Positions 42,565 through 49,638 of a stretch of 64,000 nucleotides of DNA are shown here, piece after piece (positions within the stretch are counted from its first letter, which is position 1; every line of letters begins with the position of its first letter). A program made the translations under genes and the position numbers. Location of the stretch: contig NZ_CP096884.1 of assembly GCF_023273855.1 (NCBI RefSeq), positions 496,001 through 560,000 on the forward strand, written 5' to 3'. Source of the DNA: Seonamhaeicola sp. ML3 (lineage in GTDB: Bacteria; Bacteroidota; Bacteroidia; Flavobacteriales; Flavobacteriaceae). The notes beneath the pieces are model-generated. The model was not told where the DNA came from and made no database searches. It saw only the letters and a list, made by a program, of their open reading frames with translations.

Positions 42565-42612
42565 AGAACTAATCACTTTTCTCGGCTAGTTCTGAAAATC
42601 CTCGCGGATTTT
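42565..42612. repeat. Stem-loops at the 3' flank of the cassette-like gene
   Basis: AGAACTA (42565-42571) pairs with TAGTTCT (42587-42593), and AAAATCC (42595-42601) pairs with GGATTTT (42606-42612) around TCGC. They follow the segment ACTACCGGCAACAATGGCT (42547-42565), which I associate with boundaries of orphan genes in other Flavobacteria. The rest of the gap to 42766 shows nothing I can name. Confidence 0.55.
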
Positions 42613-42766
42613 CTGTTTGGTGGGTACTTGCAAAGTTTTAATAAACCACGCAACTACTCATTGCCGATACCATTAAGCAAAGAGTTTATATTCCCCAAAA
42701 AAACAAAACCTACCCTTGTTAAAAACCCCGTTAACAACCCCTATTCCTTTCCTTAAAAAACCTCCA

Positions 42767-42794
42767 TTGAATCATGAAAAAAGTGTATTTTTGC
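42767..42794 (+). promoter_or_regulatory. purL: Promoter of purL
   Basis: TTG (42767-42769) and TATTTTTGC (42786-42794) are 16 bases apart, close to the Bacteroidota consensus. The ATG at 42826 lies about 31 bases downstream of the -7 element. Confidence 0.6.
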
Positions 42795-42825
42795 GTTTTC
42801 ATTTTTCATATAAAAAATCATAATA

Positions 42826-45800
42826 ATGATTCATTTCTTTGGAAACACTAGCGGCAAAGTATTTGCTGTACAATCATCAGAAGAATTATCTACTGAAATC
42901 ATTTCGAAATTAACCTGGTTATTTGGCAACCAGCCTAAAATAGAACAAGCATCATTAGATGCTTTTTTTGTTGGACCTAGAGCTGCCATGATTACCCCTT
43001 GGAGTACCAATGCTGTGGAAATTACTCAAAACATGGGTATTACCGGAATTATCAGAATTGAGGAATTCCAAGCGGTTTCTGATGATTTCAAAGATTACGA
43101 CCCCATGATTTCCGAGAAATTTAATGGATTAAATCAAGAATCATTTACCATAGATATTGAGCCAGAACCTATTTTAGATATTAAGGACATTGCGGCTTAC
43201 AACATTCAAGAAGGCTTATCGTTAAGCGACGAAGAAGTTGCCTATTTGGAAGGTGTTTCAAAAAAAATTGGTCGTCCGTTAACCGATTCCGAAGTTTTCG
43301 GATTTTCACAAGTAAATAGTGAGCATTGTCGCCATAAAATCTTCAATGGAACTTTTGTCATTGATGGTGAGGAAAAACCAACTTCATTATTCAAATTAAT
43401 TAGAAAAACTTCCGAAGAGCATCCAAATGATATTGTTTCGGCCTACAAAGACAACGTCGCCTTTATTCAAGGGCCAGTAGTTGAGCAATTCGCACCAAAA
43501 CGTGCCGATGTTCCAGATTATTATACTACTCAAGATTTTGAATCGGTGATTTCATTAAAAGCCGAAACGCATAACTTCCCAACAACAGTTGAGCCATTTA
43601 ATGGCGCTGCAACGGGTTCTGGTGGAGAAATTAGAGATAGATTAGCAGGTGGAAAAGGATCTCTTCCTTTAGCAGGAACTGCGGTTTATATGACCTCTTA
43701 TTCACGTTTGGAAGAAAACAGACCTTGGGAAAAAGCGTTTGAAGAACGTAATTGGTTATACCAAACCCCAATGGATATTTTAATAAAAGCATCTAATGGT
43801 GCATCCGACTTTGGAAACAAATTTGGTCAGCCATTAATTTGTGGTTCGGTATTGACTTTTGAGCATGAAGAAGAAGCACAAAAATTAGGCTTTGACAAAG
43901 TGATTATGCTTGCTGGTGGTATTGGTTACGGTAAAAAAGACCAAGCCTTAAAAGACACGCCGAAAACAGGTGATAAAATCGTTATCCTTGGTGGTGAAAA
44001 CTACCGCATTGGTATGGGTGGTGCCGCGGTATCAAGTGCTGACACTGGTGAATTTGCTTCTGGTATTGAGTTAAATGCGGTGCAACGTTCTAATCCAGAA
44101 ATGCAAAAACGTGCTGCTAACGCGGTACGTGGTATGGTAGAAAGCGATGAAAACTTTATCGTTTCTATCCACGACCACGGTGCTGGCGGACACTTAAACT
44201 GTTTGTCTGAGTTGGTTGAAGATACTGGTGGAAAAATCGATTTAGATGCACTACCTGTTGGTGACCCTACCCTGTCTGATAAAGAAATTATTGGTAACGA
44301 ATCTCAAGAACGTATGGGATTGGTTATTTCAGAAGAACATATTGATACCCTAAATAAAATAGCCGATAGAGAGCGTTCGCCAATGTACACTGTTGGTGAC
44401 GTTACAGGTGATGACCGATTTACGTTCCAATCTAAAACCAAGGGTAATACCCCAATGGATTTAGCTATGGAAGATATGTTTGGTAGCTCTCCAAAAACCA
44501 TCATGACCGATAAAACGGTTAAACGTAATTATGCAGATGTTAGTTACAACTCGGATGATTTCTACAACTACCTAGACCAAGTTTTACAGTTAGAAGCTGT
44601 AGCTTGTAAAGACTGGTTAACAAATAAAGTAGACCGTTGTGTTGGCGGAAAGGTAGCTAAACAACAATGTGTTGGACCGTTACAAATCCCGTTGAACAAT
44701 GTAGGTGTAATGGCACTGGATTTTAGAGGCAAAGAAGGTATTGCTACCTCTATTGGGCACTCTCCAGTTTCAGCTTTAATAGACCCTGTTGCTGGTAGTA
44801 GAAACTCTATTACAGAGTCATTAACCAATATTATTTGGGCACCTTTAAAAGACGGACTGAAAAATGTATCGTTATCTGCTAACTGGATGTGGCCTTGTAA
44901 AAACGAAGGTGAAGATGCTAGATTATACGAAGCGGTTCAGGCAGTTTCTGAATTCTCAATTGATTTAGGAATCAATGTGCCTACAGGAAAGGATTCTTTA
45001 TCCATGAAACAGAAATACCCGAATGGTGATGTGATTTCTCCAGGAACGGTAATCATTTCTGCTGGTGCCAACTGTAACGATATCAATAAGGTTGTTGAGC
45101 CAGTTTTAAAGAAAAACGGCGGCGATATTTATTATATCAATATCTCTCAAGACGACTTTAAATTAGGGGGAAGTTCCTTTGCACAAATCGTTAATAAAAT
45201 TGGTAATGAAGCACCAACAGTTAAAGATGCGGGCTATCTTAAAACCGTTTTTAATACCATTCAGGATTTAATTAGAGACGAACAAATTGTTGCTGGACAT
45301 GATGTCGCTTCTGGTGGATTAATCACTACGCTTTTAGAGCTATGTTTTGCTGATACTAATATTGGTGCTGAATTAGACCTTTCAGACCTTAATGAAAAAG
45401 ACTCATTAAAACTGTTGTTCTCTGAAAATGCAGGTATCGTCATTCAGTCGAAAGATAGCTCAATTGAAAAAGTACTGTCTGATGCTAATATTACGTTCAG
45501 CAAAATTGGATCGGTAACAGAAAGTGACAACTTAAGTATCATTAATGGAACTGATGTATTTACTATGACTATCTCTAGATTAAGAGATGTTTGGTACAAG
45601 ACGTCTTTCTTGTTAGACCAAAAGCAAACGGCTAACGGTCTTGCTGAAGAACGTTACAACAATTTTAAAAACCAACCTTTACAATATACATTCCCTGAAA
45701 ACTTTACGGGGAAACTTGCGGATGTCATTCAGAGCGATAGCGAAGAATCCCGTCCCAAAGCAGCCATTCTTCGTGAAAAAGGAAGTAACTCTGAGCGTGA

Positions 45801-46497
45801 AATGGCTAACGCTATGTACTTAGCTGGATTTGACGTGAAAGATGTTCATATGACCGACTTAATTTCTGGTCGTGAAACCTTAGAAGACATTCAGTTCTTA
45901 GGTGCTGTTGGTGGGTTCTCAAATTCGGACGTTTTAGGTTCTGCCAAAGGATGGGCAGGCGCTATTAAATACAATGAAAAAGCAAGACAAGTCATTAGAA
46001 ATTTCTTTGACAGGGAGGACACCCTTTCTGTTGGAATCTGTAATGGATGTCAACTTTGGATGGAATTAGACCTCATCAATCCAGACCATGAGATTCATGG
46101 TAAAATGCGCCATAATGATTCTCATAAACACGAAAGTTCATTTACTTCGGTTAAGATCCAAGAGAACAATTCGGTGATGTTATCGTCATTAGCTGGAAGC
46201 ACTTTAGGTGTTTGGATTTCGCATGGAGAAGGAAAGTTCAATTTACCATATGCTGAAGACCAATATCATATTGTTGCTAAATATGGTTATGAAGGTTATC
46301 CTCATAACCCTAATGGTTCGGACTTTAACACGGCAATGATGTGTGATAAGACTGGACGTCATTTAGTGACCATGCCGCACATAGAGCGTTCTACGTTCCA
46401 ATGGAACTGGGCTAACTATCCCGACGGACGTAAAGACGAAGTGTCTCCATGGTTAGAGGCTTTTGTGAATGCTAGAAAGTGGGTTGAGAAGCATTAA
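42826..46497 (+). CDS. purL: Phosphoribosylformylglycinamidine synthase (large, single-chain)
   Basis: The 1223-residue enzyme performs step four of purine synthesis. In order: N-terminal domain; first AIRS-like half (SEHCRHKIFNGTF, LKAETHNFPTTVEPFNGAATGSGG); second half (VPTGKDSLSMKQKY, AGHDVASGGLITTLLELCF); and a C-terminal glutaminase domain starting RPKAAILREKGSNSEREMA. The glutaminase has nucleophile GICNGCQLW and catalytic MPHIERS. The segment just before the glutaminase, residues about 966-975 (DVIQSDSEES), is encoded by a palindromic-repeat sequence inserted in frame. The rest is typical, so the enzyme is probably active. Confidence 0.96.
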   Translation: MIHFFGNTSGKVFAVQSSEELSTEIISKLTWLFGNQPKIEQASLDAFFVGPRAAMITPWSTNAVEITQNMGITGIIRIEEFQAVSDDFKDYDPMISEKFNGLNQESFTIDIEPEPILDIKDIAAYNIQEGLSLSDEEVAYLEGVSKKIGRPLTDSEVFGFSQVNSEHCRHKIFNGTFVIDGEEKPTSLFKLIRKTSEEHPNDIVSAYKDNVAFIQGPVVEQFAPKRADVPDYYTTQDFESVISLKAETHNFPTTVEPFNGAATGSGGEIRDRLAGGKGSLPLAGTAVYMTSYSRLEENRPWEKAFEERNWLYQTPMDILIKASNGASDFGNKFGQPLICGSVLTFEHEEEAQKLGFDKVIMLAGGIGYGKKDQALKDTPKTGDKIVILGGENYRIGMGGAAVSSADTGEFASGIELNAVQRSNPEMQKRAANAVRGMVESDENFIVSIHDHGAGGHLNCLSELVEDTGGKIDLDALPVGDPTLSDKEIIGNESQERMGLVISEEHIDTLNKIADRERSPMYTVGDVTGDDRFTFQSKTKGNTPMDLAMEDMFGSSPKTIMTDKTVKRNYADVSYNSDDFYNYLDQVLQLEAVACKDWLTNKVDRCVGGKVAKQQCVGPLQIPLNNVGVMALDFRGKEGIATSIGHSPVSALIDPVAGSRNSITESLTNIIWAPLKDGLKNVSLSANWMWPCKNEGEDARLYEAVQAVSEFSIDLGINVPTGKDSLSMKQKYPNGDVISPGTVIISAGANCNDINKVVEPVLKKNGGDIYYINISQDDFKLGGSSFAQIVNKIGNEAPTVKDAGYLKTVFNTIQDLIRDEQIVAGHDVASGGLITTLLELCFADTNIGAELDLSDLNEKDSLKLLFSENAGIVIQSKDSSIEKVLSDANITFSKIGSVTESDNLSIINGTDVFTMTISRLRDVWYKTSFLLDQKQTANGLAEERYNNFKNQPLQYTFPENFTGKLADVIQSDSEESRPKAAILREKGSNSEREMANAMYLAGFDVKDVHMTDLISGRETLEDIQFLGAVGGFSNSDVLGSAKGWAGAIKYNEKARQVIRNFFDREDTLSVGICNGCQLWMELDLINPDHEIHGKMRHNDSHKHESSFTSVKIQENNSVMLSSLAGSTLGVWISHGEGKFNLPYAEDQYHIVAKYGYEGYPHNPNGSDFNTAMMCDKTGRHLVTMPHIERSTFQWNWANYPDGRKDEVSPWLEAFVNARKWVEKH
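45723..45749 (+). repeat. Intergenic-type palindromic repeat inserted in frame in purL
   Basis: The 27 bases begin TGTCATTCAGAGCGATAG and end CGAAGAATC, sharing TGTCATTC and GAATC ends and length with the intergenic family. They encode part of residues 966-975 in the linker between the synthase and glutaminase domains. In E. coli PurL the linker has no comparable serine/acid patch. Confidence 0.7.
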
Positions 46498-46505
46498 GCA
46501 AACCT

Positions 46506-46640
46506 TGTCATTCCGAACTTGTTTCGGAATCTCATAAACGTAACTTATCACCCTATCCCAATAGCTGTCAGAGTATTTTGGGGTCTAAAGATATTTATAG
46601 TTAGGATGCCATTAGATGCTGAAACAAGTTCAGCATGACA
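46506..46640. repeat. Two-hairpin palindromic element (copy 6)
   Basis: The left hairpin begins TGTCATTCCGAACTTG and ends TTTCGGAATC (46506-46531). The right hairpin, about 46614-46640, reads GATGCTGAAACAAGTTCAGC and ends ATGACA. About 80 bases without coding potential separate them. Left and right stems differ in sequence yet each pairs with itself. Confidence 0.8.
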
Positions 46641-46655
46641 CAAATCTGAAGGACT

Positions 46656-47033
46656 TGTCACCCTGAACTTGTTTCAGGGTCTACTCCCAAAGGCTTCCAA
46701 AGATTGTCCCAATTTGGATTAATACTTTCAATCAAATTGATTTTCCATTCCCTATGCCAATTCTTTAATTGCTTTTCTCGTCTAATAGCATCTTCAATAA
46801 ATTGAAACTCTTCATAGTAAACGAGCTTTTTAAGTTTATACTTTGCAGAAAATGATTTTTCTTTTCCTTCGATATGCCTTTCCATTCTGTCATCCAGCCC
46901 TCCGGTGACACCAATATATAAAACGCCTTTTGGTTTATTAGTGATAATATAAACCCAATAGTTGTGATAAGCTCGTTTAGGTATGTTGTTTACTTTTAAT
47001 TAACTAGGATACCGAAACAAGTTCGGCATGACA
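46656..47033. repeat. Palindromic element enclosing the GIY-YIG gene
   Basis: Left hairpin at 46656-46682 (TGTCACCCTGAACTTG...TTTCAGGGTC) and right hairpin at about 47007-47033 (ACCGAAACAAGTTCGGCATG then ACA). The ends are again TGTCA and TGACA. Where neighbouring copies have a short spacer, this one holds a GIY-YIG nuclease gene on the minus strand. Confidence 0.75.
46658..46984 (-). CDS. GIY-YIG nuclease-like protein, start codon unusual or decayed
   Basis: Read from 46984 the frame gives 108 residues with the GIY-YIG core: YWVYIITNKPKGVLYIGVTG, then LDDRMERHIEGK, KYKLKKLVYYEEFQFIEDAI and RREKQLKNWHREWKINLIE. It is close in length to single-domain UvrC-like nucleases. No ATG, GTG or TTG lies upstream of the core; the frame is closed by TAA at about 46997. 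ATA at 46982-46984 sits where homologues would start (xPKRAYHNYW). The next ATG (46885) would remove the catalytic half. The last codons (DPETSSG) and the TGA come from the flanking repeat. Either ATA is used or the gene is newly inactivated. Confidence 0.65.
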   Translation of the reverse strand: MPKRAYHNYWVYIITNKPKGVLYIGVTGGLDDRMERHIEGKEKSFSAKYKLKKLVYYEEFQFIEDAIRREKQLKNWHREWKINLIESINPNWDNLWKPLGVDPETSSG

Positions 47034-47047
47034 AAACCGATGTGAAT

Positions 47048-47121
47048 TGTCAATCTGAATTTATTTCAGATTCTAATAAACAACTTAATTTAACAGATGC
47101 TGAAACTAGTTCAGCATGACA
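47048..47121. repeat. Two-hairpin palindromic element (copy 8)
   Basis: Left hairpin TGTCAATCTGAATTTA...TTTCAGATTC (47048-47073), right hairpin GATGCTGAAACTAGTTCAGC ending ATGACA (about 47095-47121). It is the third consecutive TGTCA/TGACA element in the gap between purL and the OFA transporter. Confidence 0.8.
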
Positions 47122-47134
47122 TAAAACTTGATAA

Positions 47135-47163
47135 GAAACCCCGAAGTTGTACTTCGGGGTTTC
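47135..47163. terminator. Strong hairpin, terminator-like
   Basis: GAAACCCCGAAGT (47135-47147) and ACTTCGGGGTTTC (47151-47163) pair perfectly around TGT, followed by an A-rich tract (a T-tract on the minus strand). Confidence 0.7.
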
Positions 47164-47402
47164 AATCAAAAAAAGAAAAACGGAAAACACTATAAAGTTG
47201 TTTTTATCGTCATTAAGCAAGTACCCATCTACTTACTAAACAAACCGTAAACGACAACTTTAAGTTCGGTTTAAATTCTTTTGTATCATTTAAACTACTC
47301 ACAAATAGGTTTATAAATTTATATGTTATTTGAAGGTATTTTCATGACTTAAATCATATAAACTATTTAAAACCAAAGATTTTTTGAACATCAATTTTGA
47401 GC
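47164..47402. other. Unassigned AT-rich segment with a long-range inverted repeat
   Basis: There is no convincing gene in these 239 bases. TAAAGTTGT (47193-47201) pairs with ACAACTTTA (47254-47262), enclosing GTACCCATCTACTTAC. Its left boundary (A-rich tract after a CCCCGA hairpin) resembles the sequence after the 47403-47441 terminator. It could be a remnant of a removed gene or a structured RNA. Confidence 0.35.
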
Positions 47403-47441
47403 AAAAACCCCGAAACAAAATTTACCTGCCTCGGGGTTTTT
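47403..47441 (-). terminator. Terminator of the pfl/OFA operon
   Basis: AAAAACCCCGA (47403-47413) and TCGGGGTTTTT (47431-47441) are exact reverse complements. On the minus strand it lies 38 bases after the OFA stop and ends in a T-run. Confidence 0.85.
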
Positions 47442-47479
47442 AATAAAAAAAGAAAAAATGGAAATTGTTTTAATATAGC

Positions 47480-48739
47480 TTAAGCAAACTTTAAGCCTTT
47501 ATTTATTTTTCTGTACGATAGCACAATAGTTCTTTTCATTAATAATGAAACGATAAGCGCAACTATAAACAGACCAGCAAATACTGCCAGTGTAGCATCT
47601 AATGAGCCTGTAGCATTTTTAACCTCATCGTAAATGGTTGGACCAACAACACCTGCCAATGCCCATGCCGATAGAACCATACCGTGGATGGCACCTAATT
47701 GTTTTGTTCCGAATAAATCACCAAGGAATGCTGGTAAGGTTGCAAAGCCACCTCCATACATCGTTATCACTGTAAATAGTATGACTAAGAATGCCAACTC
47801 CATGGATATTTGTGGCAAGAACCAAAATGCTAATATTTGGAATCCGAAAAAGATAATATACGTGTTAGCTCTTCCTAAATAATCCGATAACGTAGACCAC
47901 ATAATTCTACCTACACCATTAAATACACCAATTAAACCAACGATAGCCGCTGCTTCCATTGGGGTATAATTTAACTTCTCCTGCATCATGGGACTGGCTG
48001 CAGAAATAACTGCAATACCGCAGGCTATGTTAATGAACATCATAATCCAGATATAATAAAAACGAGGCGTTCTTAAGGCTTCATTAGCTGTGATATTTGC
48101 TAAATCTGCTTTAATTGTTTTTCCTTCACCTGGCTTAAACCCTTCTGGCATGTAACCTTCTGGAGGTCTTTCTATATATCTAGCAGAGACTAGAATTAAA
48201 ACCATATAAATAGCTCCTAAAATATAAAACGCGTTAGAAACACCTACAGCATCAAATAACGATTGCATCACTGGACCGAAAATCAAGGCAGCAAAACCAA
48301 AGCCCATAATAGCCATTCCCGTTGCTAAGCCCCGTCTGTCTGGAAACCATTTTACTAATGTACTTACAGGTGTGATGTATCCAAGTCCGAGACCTATACC
48401 ACCAATAACACCATAACATAAATAAAATAACCAAAGCTGACCGAATTGAACCGCAAGTCCAGAGCCCAAAATACCCAACCCATAGAACAATCCTGCTGTG
48501 GTACCACTTACCTTAGGCCCTACTTTTTCTACCCAACGTCCTAAAAATGCTGCTGAAAGTCCTAATAATAAAATGGCGATTTTAAAAGCCCATTTTATGA
48601 CACTTCCGTCTACATCAAATATATCCTTTACCGGATTGGTCATTACTGAATAGGCATATACTGATCCAATAGAAATATGTATTCCTACAGCAGATGCCGC
48701 TATTAACCATCTGTTTTTTAATTTTTTTTGCTCACTCAT
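47480..48739 (-). CDS. OFA-family MFS transporter (oxalate/formate antiporter type)
   Basis: The 419-residue protein has twelve membrane segments. OFA-type motifs are IHISIGSVYAYSVMTNPV in helix 1, then GLGLGYITPVSTLVKWFPDRRGLATG and YTPMEAAAIVGLIGVFNGVGR, with RIMWSTLSDYLGR as the second MFS loop motif. It follows pflA by 31 bases. With pyruvate formate-lyase next door, formate (or a related monocarboxylate) is the likely substrate; this is a context inference. It is the last gene of the operon. Confidence 0.85.
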   Translation of the reverse strand: MSEQKKLKNRWLIAASAVGIHISIGSVYAYSVMTNPVKDIFDVDGSVIKWAFKIAILLLGLSAAFLGRWVEKVGPKVSGTTAGLFYGLGILGSGLAVQFGQLWLFYLCYGVIGGIGLGLGYITPVSTLVKWFPDRRGLATGMAIMGFGFAALIFGPVMQSLFDAVGVSNAFYILGAIYMVLILVSARYIERPPEGYMPEGFKPGEGKTIKADLANITANEALRTPRFYYIWIMMFINIACGIAVISAASPMMQEKLNYTPMEAAAIVGLIGVFNGVGRIMWSTLSDYLGRANTYIIFFGFQILAFWFLPQISMELAFLVILFTVITMYGGGFATLPAFLGDLFGTKQLGAIHGMVLSAWALAGVVGPTIYDEVKNATGSLDATLAVFAGLFIVALIVSLLMKRTIVLSYRKINKGLKFA

Positions 48740-48770
48740 GTTCCTGTCTTTTGTGCTGGTTGGTTACCAA

Positions 48771-49550
48771 CTAATTTATTTTTACTTCTTTAAAATATTG
48801 TTTTAGTATGTTAACAGCCTCATTGATTTCTTCTTCTGTGTTCTCACGAGCCTCTTTTAGTTGATACTCCCAACCAAGTTTTTCCCATTTATGAACACCC
48901 AAAGTATGATAAGGTTGTATTTCAATCTTTTCTATAGTCTTATAATCTTTAAAGTAATCACCCAATTCATGTAATAATTCTGGCTTATTTGTTATTTCAG
49001 GAATAAGCACATAGCGCAACCACATAGGTTTACCTGAGGCTTCCCTATATTTTGCGAAATTGAAGGTGGTTTCTTTATTTTTCATTCCTGTTATCATTTC
49101 GTAACCATCTTCCCGCATGTGCTTTATATCTAACATCACCAAATCTGCATAGTCATCCAAAAGCTCTTCTGTAAAGTGATTGAGCACTCTACCATTGGTA
49201 TCAACATTAGTATGAATACCTTCTTCCTTCAGTCTTTGAAAAAAATGAATTAACTCCTTAGATTGTAGTAATGGTTCTCCGCCAGATACCGTAACACCGC
49301 CAAACTCACCAAAATACGATTTCATATTTATGGCTCGTTTTACCAAGCTTTCGATAGGATATTCCTTGCCCCCATGTGTATCTATGGTGTCCGGGTTATG
49401 ACAGTAAGCACACTTTAGCTTACATCCCTGCAAAAAAATAACCATACGAATCCCTGGACCATCGTGCGTACCAAACGACTCTATTGAATGAACCCTTAAT
49501 GTGTTTTCCGTTGTTTTGATAAGGCTTCTTTTTTTATGTACCCATTTCAA
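48771..49550 (-). CDS. pflA: Pyruvate formate-lyase activating enzyme
   Basis: The 259-residue radical-SAM activase carries the cluster motif GCKLKCAYCHN (C43, C47, C50) and the preceding IESFGTHDGPGIRMVIFLQG. Downstream are the glycine-rich FGGVTVSGGEPLLQ and LMLDIKHM. It generates the glycyl radical on PflB. The start is TTG at 49550: no ATG or GTG is available before the conserved HSIESFG. A terminator-like hairpin separates it from pflB, so its expression is probably lower. Confidence 0.93.
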   Translation of the reverse strand: MKWVHKKRSLIKTTENTLRVHSIESFGTHDGPGIRMVIFLQGCKLKCAYCHNPDTIDTHGGKEYPIESLVKRAINMKSYFGEFGGVTVSGGEPLLQSKELIHFFQRLKEEGIHTNVDTNGRVLNHFTEELLDDYADLVMLDIKHMREDGYEMITGMKNKETTFNFAKYREASGKPMWLRYVLIPEITNKPELLHELGDYFKDYKTIEKIEIQPYHTLGVHKWEKLGWEYQLKEARENTEEEINEAVNILKQYFKEVKIN

Positions 49551-49586
49551 GTCTTTAACGACATAAAAACTTAAAAAGGAAAAATT

Positions 49587-49620
49587 AGAACTTCCGAAAT
49601 GTTTAGTTTTCGGAAGTTCT
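49587..49620 (-). terminator. Hairpin between pflB and pflA
   Basis: AGAACTTCCGAAA (49587-49599) pairs with TTTTCGGAAGTTCT (49607-49620). On the minus strand the sequence TAATTTTT follows. It should end part of the pflB transcripts before pflA. Confidence 0.8.
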
Positions 49621-49638
49621 TATTTGACTAATTCATAA

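Noticed and set aside
41880-42620. Integron attC site around the orphan gene
   Set aside because: GTTAGCA does not fit the GTTRRRY core, no matching RYYYAAC partner is present, and no integrase gene is nearby.
42559-42756. Open frame of 65 codons after the orphan gene
   Set aside because: It runs through stem-loops at the cassette-like boundary and AT-rich DNA, with no recognisable protein pattern.
46658-46984. Homing endonuclease in an intron
   Set aside because: The gene is in an intergenic repeat element, not inside an interrupted gene, and has no DNA-binding extension typical of homing enzymes.
47164-47402. Small protein of about 40 codons on the minus strand ending at TTGCTTAA
   Set aside because: It has no ATG, no homology I can recognise, and a composition like the surrounding spacer. 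Left as an unassigned segment.
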